Shown one piece after another: positions 35,951 to 45,592 of a stretch of DNA of 64,000 nucleotides. The stretch lies in the NCBI GenBank assembly GCA_008508345.1, contig QNGE01000414.1, forward strand, positions 129,212 through 193,211, read 5' to 3'. Made by a program: the position numbers and the translations under genes. Each line of letters opens with the position of its first letter. The stretch's first letter is position 1. The stretch comes from Paragonimus westermani (Eukaryota; Platyhelminthes; Trematoda; Plagiorchiida; Troglotrematidae). The notes under the pieces were generated by a model. The model was given only the letters and a program-made list of their open reading frames with translations. It ran no database searches and had not been told where the DNA came from.

Positions 35951-38605
35951 CCTCCGTTCAACGAGACACCAGTTTATTCCCTAGGAGCACTTTTATCTCT
36001 CAGGACTGTCGCCTGTTTGATTATGGATTAATATTTTAGTCACCTAGGAGTAAGTGAGAAGTAGTCCGTTTTGGAATTGATCAGGAAATTAACCTCTGCG
36101 TATATTCAAAGCAACAACAGATTTTACTACATTTCAACGACTCGCATTTACCCGACCAATTCCATTTGTTCAAGAAAAATTCGAATTTCACAAAATACAA
36201 GTTATACCTGGCTTAATAATGGGTGAACTGGTTTTAGCTCTCGAATTTCCTGTATTTCGTCCGCAAACTGCCGGCAGTAAATGTCCAGTAGTTGTGGAAG
36301 AATGAAAACAGTATTGTCTTTTTAACCAAAGTTCAAAAACTGTCTACAAGTTAGCAGATTACTTTTTTGAAGCTGTCACATTTGTCTCAAAAATGACAGT
36401 TGTGAAATGCTCAAGCCAAGTAAATAACGTGATCATGAACTGCTATTCTTAAGTAGGATTTATCGATAATTGCAAGTTCAGGTTTACGTTGCCACTTAAG
36501 CAGCAACATGGTCACTGCAATCTTTCCGATATCTTGATGAGTCTCGTTTTCTATTTTATTGCTTGGTTCTGTAAACTGTGGTCGTTGGTTGGGGTCAACT
36601 TATACATTTTGCGGACACATTGTGACTTGTTAGGCTTTGGGACCGTTATTCGAACTTAGTAGTAGTGTAGTTCTGTGGAACGTTGAGGTTTCAATTATAT
36701 GTGGAAATTCAAGTGAGTCTATATTATAAAACATGAAAAGGAACACTTTCAAAACTCGGAACTATCTGTCCGAATGCTTTTCGGTCAACAAGAGTGATCG
36801 GCAGACTGAACCAGGCAACGGTCTACTTGAAAACTACAAGCAAACACATTGTGCATCTACAGAAGTTTGAACACTGCAAAAAGATTTCCCTCCCCGTTGA
36901 AGCTTGCCTCTTCGGAGATAAAAATTTATGAATGAAAATGTACCAATTTTTATCTAAAGAACTGTTTTGTCATCTAGTTTAATAACTAAACAAAATCGCT
37001 ACCAATTCAAATCATATGGTATAAGTGCGCTTGTGGATATTTATCTCTTAGATCCCTTATATATGAAAAAGAGCGTCAGGTTACTGATGGACATACAAAT
37101 CAGAAAAGGCCCGCAATACTTACTTTAATCGAAGCCAATCTGCAACTAAATGAGTAATACTCATTCTGCAGTTAAAAACCGCGGTAAACTTAACATTTCT
37201 ATCGTTCTCAACCTGATGTGCGTATCCGAAGAACTTCGACTACCTAACCTGCTATGATCTGTCCGCTGCTGAGATCTACAACAGAATGTTTCAAAGGAAA
37301 TCAACTAATTATTTAAATTTGTATTAAAAATTCAGATTTCCAGCACCAGTGAATCCTTGATTAGTAATCCGAATGTTTTATCAATTAAAACAGCAATTCA
37401 CGGAAGGTATACAGATGGTCGTTAGCAAATAAATGTGACATAAGGAATGAAGATTAAGTTTTATTTCAGTTTATGTTAAACCTTTTTTAGATTACTGGTG
37501 AACTATGTTTATTAGTGTGACACCCACGCGAAAATATGCTTGGTCTTTGCGGTTGACAGAATCAAACGTTAAGTGCTAAGGTAAACTTACACAAAAGTTA
37601 ATATTCGATGTTTTTAAAGTGGTTAACTGTTGGTCTCTGTGCCCGAATAGCCTTTCTGGACAGAACAGATTAGGATATGAATACCTATAAGGCACGCACT
37701 GTCAACATTACTCACTATTCGAACCGACTTGTAACTTTTATCTAAGAACTAGTGCCTTCTGGTTCTACTTTAATCACACATTTACTAAAAGTGTATGTGC
37801 GATGCAGTTATACAGTAGTTTGAGTTAGATAACCAGCCAGTTTGACTTGCTCCCTGATTTGAATCTGCATTCAGATCCTTTTTTCTACATGTGCGCGTAA
37901 GTCTTGAAGCAAACAAATACGGGGATCCGGAAGAAAAAGATTTACTGAACTACCAATTTATCTGATCTGATAAATGACGACTTTTTATGTAACAATTATA
38001 ACCGCAACTATTTTAAGTTCTCGTCTTCTCTTTTTTGTTTAGCACAGGCTCTCTTGTGACAAACCGGCTTGGTATCAGCACTGAGGCAGAGTCGTCTCAC
38101 TCTTAACACAATTTCTAACTCCTTGAAGAAAAATGACACTACGGAGAGGTCCATAGCTCGACTTTGTCCGTGTTTAAAAAAAGAATAGTTGGAACTAGAA
38201 TAGACTCCGTCACACACTGTTGTAATCTTCAGAGATGGAGGTATATCTGTTTATTTTTGCTGATTACCTGCGGTAAATGCCCGTTCGTTCTTTCAAAGCG
38301 TCCAAAACTTTGCTACTGGTGTACAGCACTGGTGTACAGCATTGCTCTTCACATGTGAGTCGAATAAATATGGTTCGTTCTGAAGCGTACGCAACGAATA
38401 GTATGATGTATCTGCGTACTAATACACACTCACAAGTCGGAGAGTATGTTGTTTTCAATCACCTGCAGTCTATAGTGAAATGCATGTAAACGTATCTCAG
38501 TCACTACAGATTTACAGCGTCCTTTTAAGATTTTTGTAATGATTCCAAATTCCTGTATAGCACCCCCTACCACCGCCCATATTTTATAGGTTTTACTTTC
38601 CCAAG
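35951..38605. other. No gene recognised
   Basis: Only short frames. A minus frame at 38008-38217 ends in a basic tail after a fair acceptor, but its phase does not fit the minus-strand gene upstream. A tandem 13-bp duplication lies at 38315-38340. Confidence 0.4.
38315..38340. repeat. Tandem duplication of a 13-bp unit
   Basis: ACTGGTGTACAGC occurs twice head to tail without a mismatch (38315-38327 and 38328-38340). Probably slippage, with no function apparent. Confidence 0.85.
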
Positions 38606-38825
38606 TGATGATTAAGGAACCTAAGAAATTCACTGAATCTTACTCATGCAACAGCACCATCTCGTCATCTGTATACGAGTTGGTGAAACATGGACATGCC
38701 TATTTTTCTGACAATTCCACTGAACAGACTGATTGTAGTAATAAACTTGGACACTTCCAAATAAAGCGCCTTCTATCACGAGGTCCACGAGAAATGCGAA
38801 TCAAAAGCATACGGAATATGATGAG
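38606..38825 (+). CDS. Candidate exon of a plus-strand gene
   Basis: The block follows a good acceptor (GGTTTTACTTTCCCAAG ending at 38605) and ends at GATGAG before GTGAAG. The 220 bases are open in the frame reading EPKKFTESYSCNSTISSS and later GHFQIKRLLSRGPREMRIKS. No family is recognised. It ends in phase 2 whereas the next candidate exon (39192) begins in phase 0, so either an exon between them is missed or one of the two is wrong. Composition is rich in Ser, Lys and Arg. Confidence 0.3.
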
Positions 38826-39191
38826 GTGAAGCTAGACTTCCTCAATAAGCACAGCAAGGCTGCAGCTGGTTCACGAGGGAATTTTCAACAACTAAGGAGC
38901 AGAATAATGCATGCCACTTCTTGGGCACATAGTTGTAACAACAAAAACAAAGATGTTGGCCCCTTTACCTTAGTAATAACAACAGGAATATTTTAAACAT
39001 AGTATTAAAACAAGTCCTAAATGCACGCAGAACCTCAAGTTTGATATACTGTCTCATTTTTGTGGAAAACATTGATGGATGTTCCGATGACTGCCTTCTC
39101 TGAGAACTATGATTCAAGTCGGATTGATTCTTTAAACTTGAAAAATCGTTGAATCCTGGTAAGCAGATAATCGCTACCTAGGATTTACAAG

Positions 39192-39353
39192 ATGGTCGGG
39201 AGCACGGTACATTTCAAGAACATCTCAGCAAAGCGAATGGGGGAGGAAAATAAAGGGGAGCATAGAAATAAGAAGACATTTAGTCAGCATGTAAAAATGA
39301 CTAACAATGTAGACTGTCCTAGCGATCCACTTTCGCGTACACAATCCCTGCAG
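39192..39353 (+). CDS. Candidate exon of a plus-strand gene
   Basis: Exactly 54 codons lie between an acceptor (GGATTTACAAG ending at 39191) and a CAG before GTATAT donor at 39354, phase 0 at both ends. The encoded segment is hydrophilic (HFKNISAKRMGEENKGEHRN, ending SRTQSLQ). Its phase matches the next exon at 39775 exactly. No domain is recognised. Confidence 0.4.
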
Positions 39354-39774
39354 GTATATCGTGGCGTTGCATTCATATTTATCTTATAGTAATGATGGAA
39401 AAGGATCTAATTAGACAGAGTCACACAATCATGGGGTTATTTAATAGTGTTTTATGCATAACCATACAGTATGCACAATGTGCACAGTACACTTCAAATA
39501 ACATTACGTACTGTGGCAGTCGTAATACTTTATAATAAGCCTGAAAGAGGGATTCTGTTGGATTGCACTGAATGTAGCACATACCTCTTTAACGGTGTCA
39601 AATATTGAATCGACTCTTTTTCAGCCGATGTTACTGAGTGTCGCCACCGCCAATGTTCACATTTGTTAAGTAGTTAATTCATTACTTTTACAGTATCTTC
39701 GGTTCTTGTCCAGAGAACGGATGATTGCCACGCCTATATAAAACGCCTCGTTGGAAACCTTCTGTTTAAATCAG

Positions 39775-39933
39775 CTCAAACGTCGAACCATACCTTTGCC
39801 TGCGAGAGTCTGCAGGTTGCAAAACCGGAAGGTACTGAAAGCCACACTTGAAGGGCTTGTGGACAAACTGAACACGTTGATAAGACTTACAGTCTCAGGC
39901 ACGTGTAAACACTCTACTAGTCTATTCAGGTAA
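39775..39933 (+). CDS. Candidate terminal exon of a plus-strand gene
   Basis: The block starts after a good acceptor (CTTCTGTTTAAATCAG ending at 39774) in phase 0, continuing the frame of the exon ending at 39353. It encodes LKRRTIPLPARVCRLQNRK and KATLEGLVDKLNTLIRLTVS, then stops at TAA (39931-39933). AATAAA follows 20 nt later. An alternative reading is that CAG before GTAATT at 39930 is a donor and the gene continues. TATATAAA at 39734-39741 lies inside the presumed intron and is probably chance. Function unknown. Confidence 0.4.
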   Translation, partial: LKRRTIPLPARVCRLQNRKVLKATLEGLVDKLNTLIRLTVSGTCKHSTSLFR

Positions 39934-39952
39934 TTCGAATATCCAGTTACTT

Positions 39953-39958
39953 AATAAA
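39953..39958 (+). terminator. Poly(A) signal AATAAA
   Basis: A canonical hexamer 20 nt past the TAA at 39931 and followed some 45 nt later by a GT-rich stretch (TTGTGTG near 40001). It supports 39775-39933 as a last exon. AATAAA also occurs often by chance in AT-rich DNA. Confidence 0.35.
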
Positions 39959-40181
39959 CGTAAATGTAAATATTCAAAGAGGACGTTGTAAGCTGTAGTA
40001 CTTGTGTGCTAAGTGACATTCCTATCTCAAGGAATCAATCCAGAAAATTACCCAAGTGATTTGTCAAACGCTTATTATATTTTGTTCCACAATAATTTGA
40101 TTACAAATTTTGTAAAAATGAACAAGTTGCAAGTCTGTTTTTTTCACATTTACTCCTGAAGAATAACTAAGGAATTACTTA

Positions 40182-40876
40182 CTATTTGGAATAGGTCATT
40201 GAGTAAATTTCACCGTGAGATAACTGTCGCCTTATGTAATTTATGGCGGACGTTATAATTTTTGGGCTTTGAGGAGTTTTCGCCACAGACTGTTGGGAAT
40301 TTTCAAAACTGTGCATTCTCGGTGATTGATTGCTTTGAAGAGAAGATTGATTGCGAAACCCACTGGTTGCCAATTGGCGCTGAAGCCTACGTCTTACCGG
40401 ACTCAAGGGGGCTGATGAAGTCCAGTTGCTTCGAACATACTTACGTGTTTTATGCCCGCAAGCCACAGATTTGTCTTGAATTGACTGCTCGCCAAAGCAC
40501 GGCTGATCAGTGACTAATTGTGTGAATGAGGTTGCCCGGCTTTCAAAGCTGAATGATGTGGGGGATGGTTCCATTTCTGTTGACTTAGCAGCATAACGTT
40601 TGAGTTCGTCTTTCCAAAATCGCTTGGCAAATAACGCACGCAGTGGTTCTGATTTCACTGTAGGTGCCTTCGGTTTTACAGGTGCTCCCGTACTGCTCGT
40701 AACTTGAGTCAAATTATGGTCTTCACACAAAGTATATTTGTGATCAGATTTCTCCATCGCATTAGGGAACAAGCCTTCCGTTATGTTATTCATGATCCAC
40801 TTCAAAAAGATGAAGCGGACAGTCAGAGTAGTAGCTTTGTATCTGGGAATTTCAGTGGGTGTCATCGGCCAATCAG
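40182..40876 (-). CDS. Large exon of a minus-strand gene; Ser/Gln/Arg-rich protein part
   Basis: This is the longest open frame in the window outside transposons: 243 codons from 40913 to the TAG at 40182-40184. There is no ATG at its 5' end, so it probably begins at a splice acceptor. TTTATTTTGTCTACTGGTAG (exon from 40876) and CACTGAAATTCCCAG (exon from 40842) both fit. The protein part is basic and polar, with RFWKDELKRYAAKS near the middle, SPVRRRLQRQLATSGF and several S/T-P and Q-S-P sites, then INYIRRQLSHGEIYSM. That pattern suggests a disordered, possibly phosphorylated region. The stop overlaps a donor-like GTAAGT (minus strand, GT at 40182-40181), so the exon may either end the gene or continue by splicing. 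An 83-codon plus-strand frame inside it (40262-40513) looks like an antisense by-product. Confidence 0.5.
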
Positions 40877-41088
40877 CTACCAGTAGACAAAATAAACCAG
40901 TAATTTTGCTCAATCCGATCAGCCAAACAAACGTAACGGAAAATTGCTTTAGAATTCAGTGTCAGCTATTACTAACCAAAATGTCAATATAACGAACTGA
41001 CTGACTAAGTCCAGGCGCACGAATGAACACAAAGCAGGATAGACGCAAAAATGCTGTGATCCTGTGGATCGTGTTTTCTTGTTCTTCC

Positions 41089-41310
41089 CTAGTTACACTT
41101 CAAAATGATCAGAAAATCTTTCAGAATTATACGGCAGATAAACAACTTTCCAGAGTTGGTTCGCTGGTTTTCGCCTAGTTGGCTGACAACGGAGAGCAGG
41201 CAGGATACCGAAACAGTTAATTGTTTGCCAGATCTAGCACCAGTCAGGTAAGCATTACTCGTGGACAGAACACTAGGACAACTGACGGTGTCTGTTAACA
41301 AATCATTCAC
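41089..41310 (-). CDS. Candidate coding block of the minus-strand gene
   Basis: A 73-codon frame reads NDLLTDTVSCPSVLSTSNAY and GKQLTVSVSCLLSVVSQLGE before a stop at 41089. It overlaps the end of the next block upstream (41303-41520) by 8 bases in another frame. GTGAATGATTTGTTAACAG at the overlap looks like an intron, but at 19 nt it would be too short. So either this is an exon whose partner donor lies earlier, or there is a one-base frameshift in gene or assembly. A loose likeness of the combined text to the helical C-terminal domain of gamma-tubulin complex proteins was noted but is not reliable. Confidence 0.3.
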   Translation of the reverse strand: MNDLLTDTVSCPSVLSTSNAYLTGARSGKQLTVSVSCLLSVVSQLGENQRTNSGKLFICRIILKDFLIILKCN

Positions 41311-41520
41311 AAAGGTGAGCAGCCCTCATCAGATCATTAAATTTTAGTTCAAACAATTCATAGTCAACAGAAACGCTGATCAGATGAGTGTTGACAGCAT
41401 CGAGCAAAATGGTGTTGTAAACAGCAGCATAAGTCTTACAATACGAAAAAAATTCTTGACCTTTTGCAAAACAAATGTAAGAAAACCTACCCAAATCTAT
41501 CGTGACGGTGAGATAAGCAG
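41303..41520 (-). CDS. Candidate coding block of the minus-strand gene
   Basis: The frame is open from about 41520 to a TGA at 41303. It contains LTVTIDLGRFSYICFAKGQE and VNTHLISVSVDYELFELKF, an alternation of hydrophobic and polar residues suggesting strands followed by helix. The acceptor TTACATTTGTTTTGCAAAAG (exon from 41460) is strong but would start in phase 1, while the exon upstream (ending 41793) is phase 0, so a small exon may be missing. No family assigned. Confidence 0.3.
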
Positions 41521-41792
41521 TTTATTTCGAGCGAAGAATTGCTACACATATTCGTAACATTTTCCCAGTCCGGATAAATCCTAACTGATATATGGTATTC
41601 TGTTAGAACAGTGGCATACAATCTCATGTTGAATTATGAACGTTTCACGCTCCACCGATCACGTTCGAACAACATTTCTCCATCTTCAGTGCATCCTCAA
41701 CTCCATTCCTTATTTGTCATGCCCTCATACTCACAACTTCTGAGGCAATCAACCACGACCGCAATTTCTTCCTTTATTGAACTTTTTAATAC

Positions 41793-41982
41793 CTGCCAGT
41801 GCAGTATAACACGCACATGAGCACTGGGAGCTGTCCACTGCATAATCCCACTGTCTCCAATGAAAAGTCTAGCGTTGCATTTCCCAGATATGATCCATTC
41901 ATTTTTCAACCGCTGAAAGCACTCAGACTGAAGTGGTGGGGACAAAAATGCGATGCCTGCACCAGAATCACAGTCTGGTTGT
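41793..41982 (-). CDS. Exon of the minus-strand gene
   Basis: 190 bases lie between the acceptor ACTTACCAACAG and the donor TGGCAG before GTATTA. The first base completes a codon with the two bases ending the previous exon (42015), giving one frame through both. It encodes QPDCDSGAGIAFLSPPLQSE, FQRLKNEWIISGKCNARLF and SAHVRVILHWQ. The overlapping plus-strand frames (41799-42131, 41953-42249) are taken as by-products because the minus model explains the splice phases. Family not recognised. Confidence 0.5.
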
Positions 41983-42014
41983 CTGTTGGTAAGTCACAGG
42001 TCCAATTTTATAAC
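41983..42014 (-). other. Apparent 32-nt intron
   Basis: On the minus strand GTTATAAAATTGG...ACCAACAG separates two open blocks in compatible phases (2 then 1). Without removing it the first frame stops at once (TAA inside the intron). Introns of about 30-40 nt are known in schistosomes and other flatworms, so the length is plausible there and would be too short in vertebrates. Confidence 0.45.
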
Positions 42015-42196
42015 CTGTTTAGTGCTGATGAAACGCATATTGGTCGAAACAATTGGTTATCGCTTGTTGGTGGTCTTTTTCGACAGATTCTTTCCACAAA
42101 TGTATTGCCGTTTCCCAGTTGGCTGTGGTAGATATATACCGGTTCTTGTGACAGCCACAAGAATGACGTGTCTATTGCAATCCATGGCGAAAGTAA
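42015..42196 (-). CDS. Exon of the minus-strand gene
   Basis: The 182-nt block begins after a good acceptor (CCTTTGTCATTTACAG, minus strand) in phase 0 and ends AAACAG before GTTATA in phase 2. It encodes LSPWIAIDTSFLWLSQEPVY, then HSQLGNGNTFVERICRKRPP and LFRPICVSSALN. It joins in frame to the exon at 41982-41793. The upstream exon ends in phase 0 at 43034, which also fits. No domain recognised. Confidence 0.5.
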
Positions 42197-43033
42197 CTGT
42201 AAATGACAAAGGATGTGTCGCACCCTCATGCAACCCTGGTGACCTGTAGGTAAATGTCTACGCTATGCTTATTGCACTTTCTTGGAAACAGTGACTTCGT
42301 TTCCTCAACTTATGTGGTGTTACTGAGACCCCACTGAGTCAGAAAACTTCAACACTACTCCGCTAGCGGTTCCTCTGCTTAGACGTTAGGTCAATGGGAA
42401 CATTTACCAGCAATACGTACTTTTTCTTATAATTAACCAATGAAATATATTTCACACGATGTTAACCTGGAAAAACTGGTCACATTTTTTGGTTTTCAAA
42501 GTGATCTCACTAGTGTGATGGATCCCTTTTCCTCCTATGGTGATGTGTACTCAGAATAATACTTATTTCTATCAATGAAACACCATAGCTTGCTTTGAAG
42601 TATAGCAGTGTAGAGAAATTCTTCAGTGGTAACGAAGAGTTTTGTTCAAAAACTTTTTTCTACTGTGGACGAAGTCCAAATAGAATCCACACATCCTCGT
42701 TCGACTAGTATGCGTGCTTATTGTTTTGGAGAATAAAAGCGCTTCACAGCACGTTTCCAGAAATCTGAAGAAGTATGAGGGTCTTGTTCACTGGTTACCG
42801 GCAAACAAAAATTCGGTTCGTCAACTGAATCTTGACTGAACTCTGGGTATATTGGGCTATCTCTATCGCCTAAAGACACGCTAAATGAAAATGGGAGAAA
42901 AAGGTTTGAATAATATTTAGCTAGTGAGATAATCCATAAAGTTTCACTCTACTTGTCGAGTTATGCTTGTTCATTCAACCATAACTCTGGATAATTATAT
43001 AAAGTGTTGAGCAGAAAAATCCCACTGTTCTAC

Positions 43034-43183
43034 TCTGGTCAGCAAACCTTCAAAGCTTTTGGCCAGAAACCCCGTCAGGTTGGATGGACTCATTCGACTA
43101 ATCAACGTCCCATTCCCCTCGGAAACAAACATGATGGATGACTGTAAAAAGTATGATGGGCAGCTAGATTGAGTCCAGAATGT
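43034..43183 (-). CDS. Exon of the minus-strand gene
   Basis: Exactly 50 codons, phase 0 at both ends, between an acceptor (GTTTATATACAG) and a weaker donor (CCAGA before GTAGAA). An alternative acceptor (CATACTTTTTACAG) 45 nt further in, also phase 0, would shorten it by 15 codons. It encodes FVSEGNGTLISRMSPSNLTG and LAKSFEGLLTR. N-G-T and N-L-T are potential N-glycosylation sites, so an extracellular or luminal position is possible. Family unknown. Confidence 0.45.
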
Positions 43184-43279
43184 CTGTATATAAACAACGT
43201 AGATTAAAATGTTCACAACGTTTTCTCGGTTTGCATCCGCGTTTGATCATTCGTCCTATTGAATTAGTACGAGAAAAAC

Positions 43280-43612
43280 CTGAGACAAGCCAAAAAACAG
43301 TGGACGCATGCATAAAACTTCACTGGACAAACGGATAGAATTATGAAGCTCCCAGAAACTATTAGGACACGCGTTGGGAATGAAGGTCTTAATCAGATAT
43401 GAACCTGAAGCTACGTTGATGTGTTTTCCCACCGGCATTCTAACTGTCTGGCTAGGGACGTCGTTTGAAATTCGCATCTCTTTTTCGTGACAAAATTTTG
43501 TCTCCGGACACAATGGAATTTCTAATGTACTGCCATAGTGGTCATATTTCGTTAAATAAAAGAACCACCCTTTTTCCTGAGCGAAATATTTCTCCCAAGT
43601 TAACGAACTGAA
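43280..43612 (-). CDS. Most upstream recognised exon of the minus-strand gene
   Basis: About 110 codons are open, ending GLSQ at CTCAG before GTTTTT in phase 0. The 96-nt intron to the next exon (43184-43279) is clean. The protein text includes WEKYFAQEKGWFFYLTKYDH, YGSTLEIPLCPETKFCHEKE, MPVGKHINVASGSYLIKTF and NACPNSFWELHNSIRLSSE. Five cysteines and many aromatics suggest a folded domain, perhaps extracellular, but I recognise no family. The start is set at the AG near 43613 (or at 43607 with the next AG). There is no ATG in a position to be the gene start, so more exons should lie at higher coordinates. Confidence 0.5.
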
Positions 43613-44667
43613 CTATGCCGTTAGCTGTTACCGGCCCATTTTTAAATTACCGAAAATCCTGGAGCTAGACAAACACTCACGGTTTGGGTGTCCACATTGT
43701 GACCATACGGACGTTCGTGACCAGACTTCGGTAAGTGAACCATACGAGCTGTTCAGTAATACATGAACTTGAAAATTTGAAACGCCGTGTAGTGCTCAGT
43801 GTGCATTTCGCGGTTGGTGACGTGCTTCCTGATTAACTTGTCTCAACGAAGAAGGTCGGAGACGGCTTGTGCTGAGCCAATTGTGGTCTCATTCGCATAG
43901 TGCGTATTTAGTTAGGATCCAAAGTAATTAGGCCAGAAGAGTTATAAGTTAAGTTCCTTCTGGTTGCGTTGGTCAGCACTAATTAACTAGATGGTAAGCT
44001 GATCTGAAGGTTAAAACTTACCTCCTGAGAAACAAAAATAGGGAACCCCATTTTGTGTTGGAAAGAACGTTAACGGAAATAGAATTCAAGAGTTATTTAA
44101 GTAAATGGATCCTCACTTAAGTTTTTTGAACTGGACCGTAAAAGAAATAACGATCCGACCATTAGAATTCATTACGTCAGAAGTTTGAAAAAAAGAAAGG
44201 ATAACATAAATGATGATTTTGACAGGGAGAGGAAGTCGTTTACCGTTGGCTGACAAGATGGCAACCAGAAAATTACATGGCATTCAGAAGACAGTGATCA
44301 ATGACGTTGGTGGCTAAATCAGGCAGGCAGACAGCGAAGTAAACGGGTAAATACTAGAGAACAAATGACTCAAATACCAAACTTATAAGCGATTTCCCCA
44401 AATTCACTTTCTGATGACATTTTTCAGCTGGGACGTGAACAGATTTAATCCAGTTACACGTTCATCCAAGGTCTATACACCGAAAACTTATTCCGGGATG
44501 CAAATACAGCCCTTAGGAAACGCATCTAGATTTCATTTAGACTCACCTACTGTCTTGTACTTAGTCTAAGTGTGGGAATAGTAGATCACGAGAAACTCTG
44601 CAAACCGTTCTTTCGAGAAACATTCTTGAGGTTTGAATGATAAAGAAATCAAAACAACAGGAATAAA
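43613..44667. other. No gene recognised
   Basis: Presumably upstream intron or flank of the minus-strand gene. No frame above about 60 codons and no repeat until the SINE cluster. Confidence 0.45.
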
Positions 44668-45085
44668 TTACTGATGAGTAGTCGGGGATTTGGTTTATTT
44701 TCATGTTGACCATCACTCACATTTGATCGCAGCGTTCGCATTCAGATAGACTTTCCAGCCAGCCTCTTTGGAAAACATGCACTAGACTCGAGTTTCGCTC
44801 TCATTAGAGCTCGTCAGTAGTGCATATCCTTGCCACGGCCGGGATTTGAACTCCGGACATTCCAATCATGAGGCAACCGTGTTAACCACTGCGCCATTGA
44901 CCTCACATTAGGCACGACCGAATCATCAAATCTGAACGCTCAACCACTCTCGCTTGTGAGCAATGATCAGGTTGCCCGATCGTCTCGAGAGGAGACACAG
45001 TTACTGCCTGTTAACTCCAATCGATAACCCCGCGATTAGGACTTCCGAGACAGGTCGAGATCACAGAACTCATTAAACCTGCAAG
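44668..45085 (-). mobile_element. SINE family B, longest copy (about 418 bp)
   Basis: Read on the minus strand: a head of about 190 bp, then GTGAGGTCAATGGCGCAGTG with A box TGGCGCAGTGG (plus-strand 44886-44896), then AGTTCAAATCCCGGCC as B box and T arm (44841-44852), then a body (ACTCGAGTCTAGTGCATG, CAGCGATCAAATGTGAGTG-like sequence) and the tail ending CCCGACTACTCATCAGTAA. The T arm is standard except for one inserted A. The part 44989-45085 was recognised as head because it also precedes the copy at 9271-9632 (shared CTGTGAT, ATCGATT). No A-tail; the 3' end is defined by the shared TTACTGATGAGTAG border. Confidence 0.75.
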
Positions 45086-45098
45086 GCGATATTTTAGA

Positions 45099-45418
45099 TT
45101 ACTGATGAGTAGTCGGGGATTTGGTTTATTTTCAAGTTGACCATCACTCACATTTGATCGCAGCGTTCGCATTCAGATAGACTTTCCAGCCAGCCTCTTT
45201 GGAAAACATGCACTAGACTCGAGTTTCGCTCTCATTAGAGCTCGTCTGTAGTGCACATGCTTACCACGGCCGGGATTTGAAATCCCCCATTCCAATCATG
45301 AGGCAACCGTGTTGATCACTGCGCCATTGACCTCACATCAGGCACGACCGAACTATCCAATCTGAACGCTCAACCACTCTTGCTTGTGAGCAATGATCAG
45401 GTTGCCCGATCGTCTCGA
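45099..45418 (-). mobile_element. SINE family B, second minus copy
   Basis: Nearly identical to 44668-44988, with about 14 differences over 320 bp counted by eye. Its head is cut at 45418 where a plus-strand copy begins. The differences include loss of the B-box core (TTTGAAATCCCCCATTCC in place of TTTGAACTCCGGACATTCC on the plus strand). The high identity points to recent local duplication or insertion from a shared young source. Confidence 0.75.
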
Positions 45419-45592
45419 TTGTAATGGCTGGAGTACAATTCCTGGTCGTGGCAAGGATAGGCACTACTGACGGACTCTAATGAGGGCGAAACTCGAGTGT
45501 AATGCTTCTTTCCGAAAGAGGCCAGCTGGAAAGTCTATCTGAATGCGAAGGTTGCGATCAAATGTCAGTGATGTTCAACTTGAATATAGGAA
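45419..45592 (+). mobile_element. SINE family B, 5'-truncated plus copy
   Basis: It starts inside the tRNA-like part (GGAGTACAATTCCTGGTCGTGG corresponds to the B-box area) and continues CACTACTGACGGACTCTAAT, GAAACTCGAGTGTAATGC, GGAAAGTCTATCTGAATGCG and GTTCAACTTGAATATAGG. It abuts the minus copy head to head without spacer. It lacks the A box, so it cannot be transcribed by its own Pol III promoter. Confidence 0.7.

Noticed and set aside
38008..38127. Minus-strand block ending in a basic tail and stop, as a last exon of the minus gene
   Set aside because: Splicing from the donor at 40182 would begin the next exon in a phase that does not fit this acceptor, and there is no other support.
41089..41520. 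Assignment to the gamma-tubulin complex protein family
   Set aside because: Only a loose spacing of hydrophobic residues supports it, and neighbouring exons do not resemble that family.
44668..44690. CTGATGAG in the SINE B tail suggested a hammerhead ribozyme, as found in some flatworm SINEs
   Set aside because: No stem II and CGAAA element follows on that strand. Other CTGATGA occurrences (for example 59990 and 62790) also lack the core.
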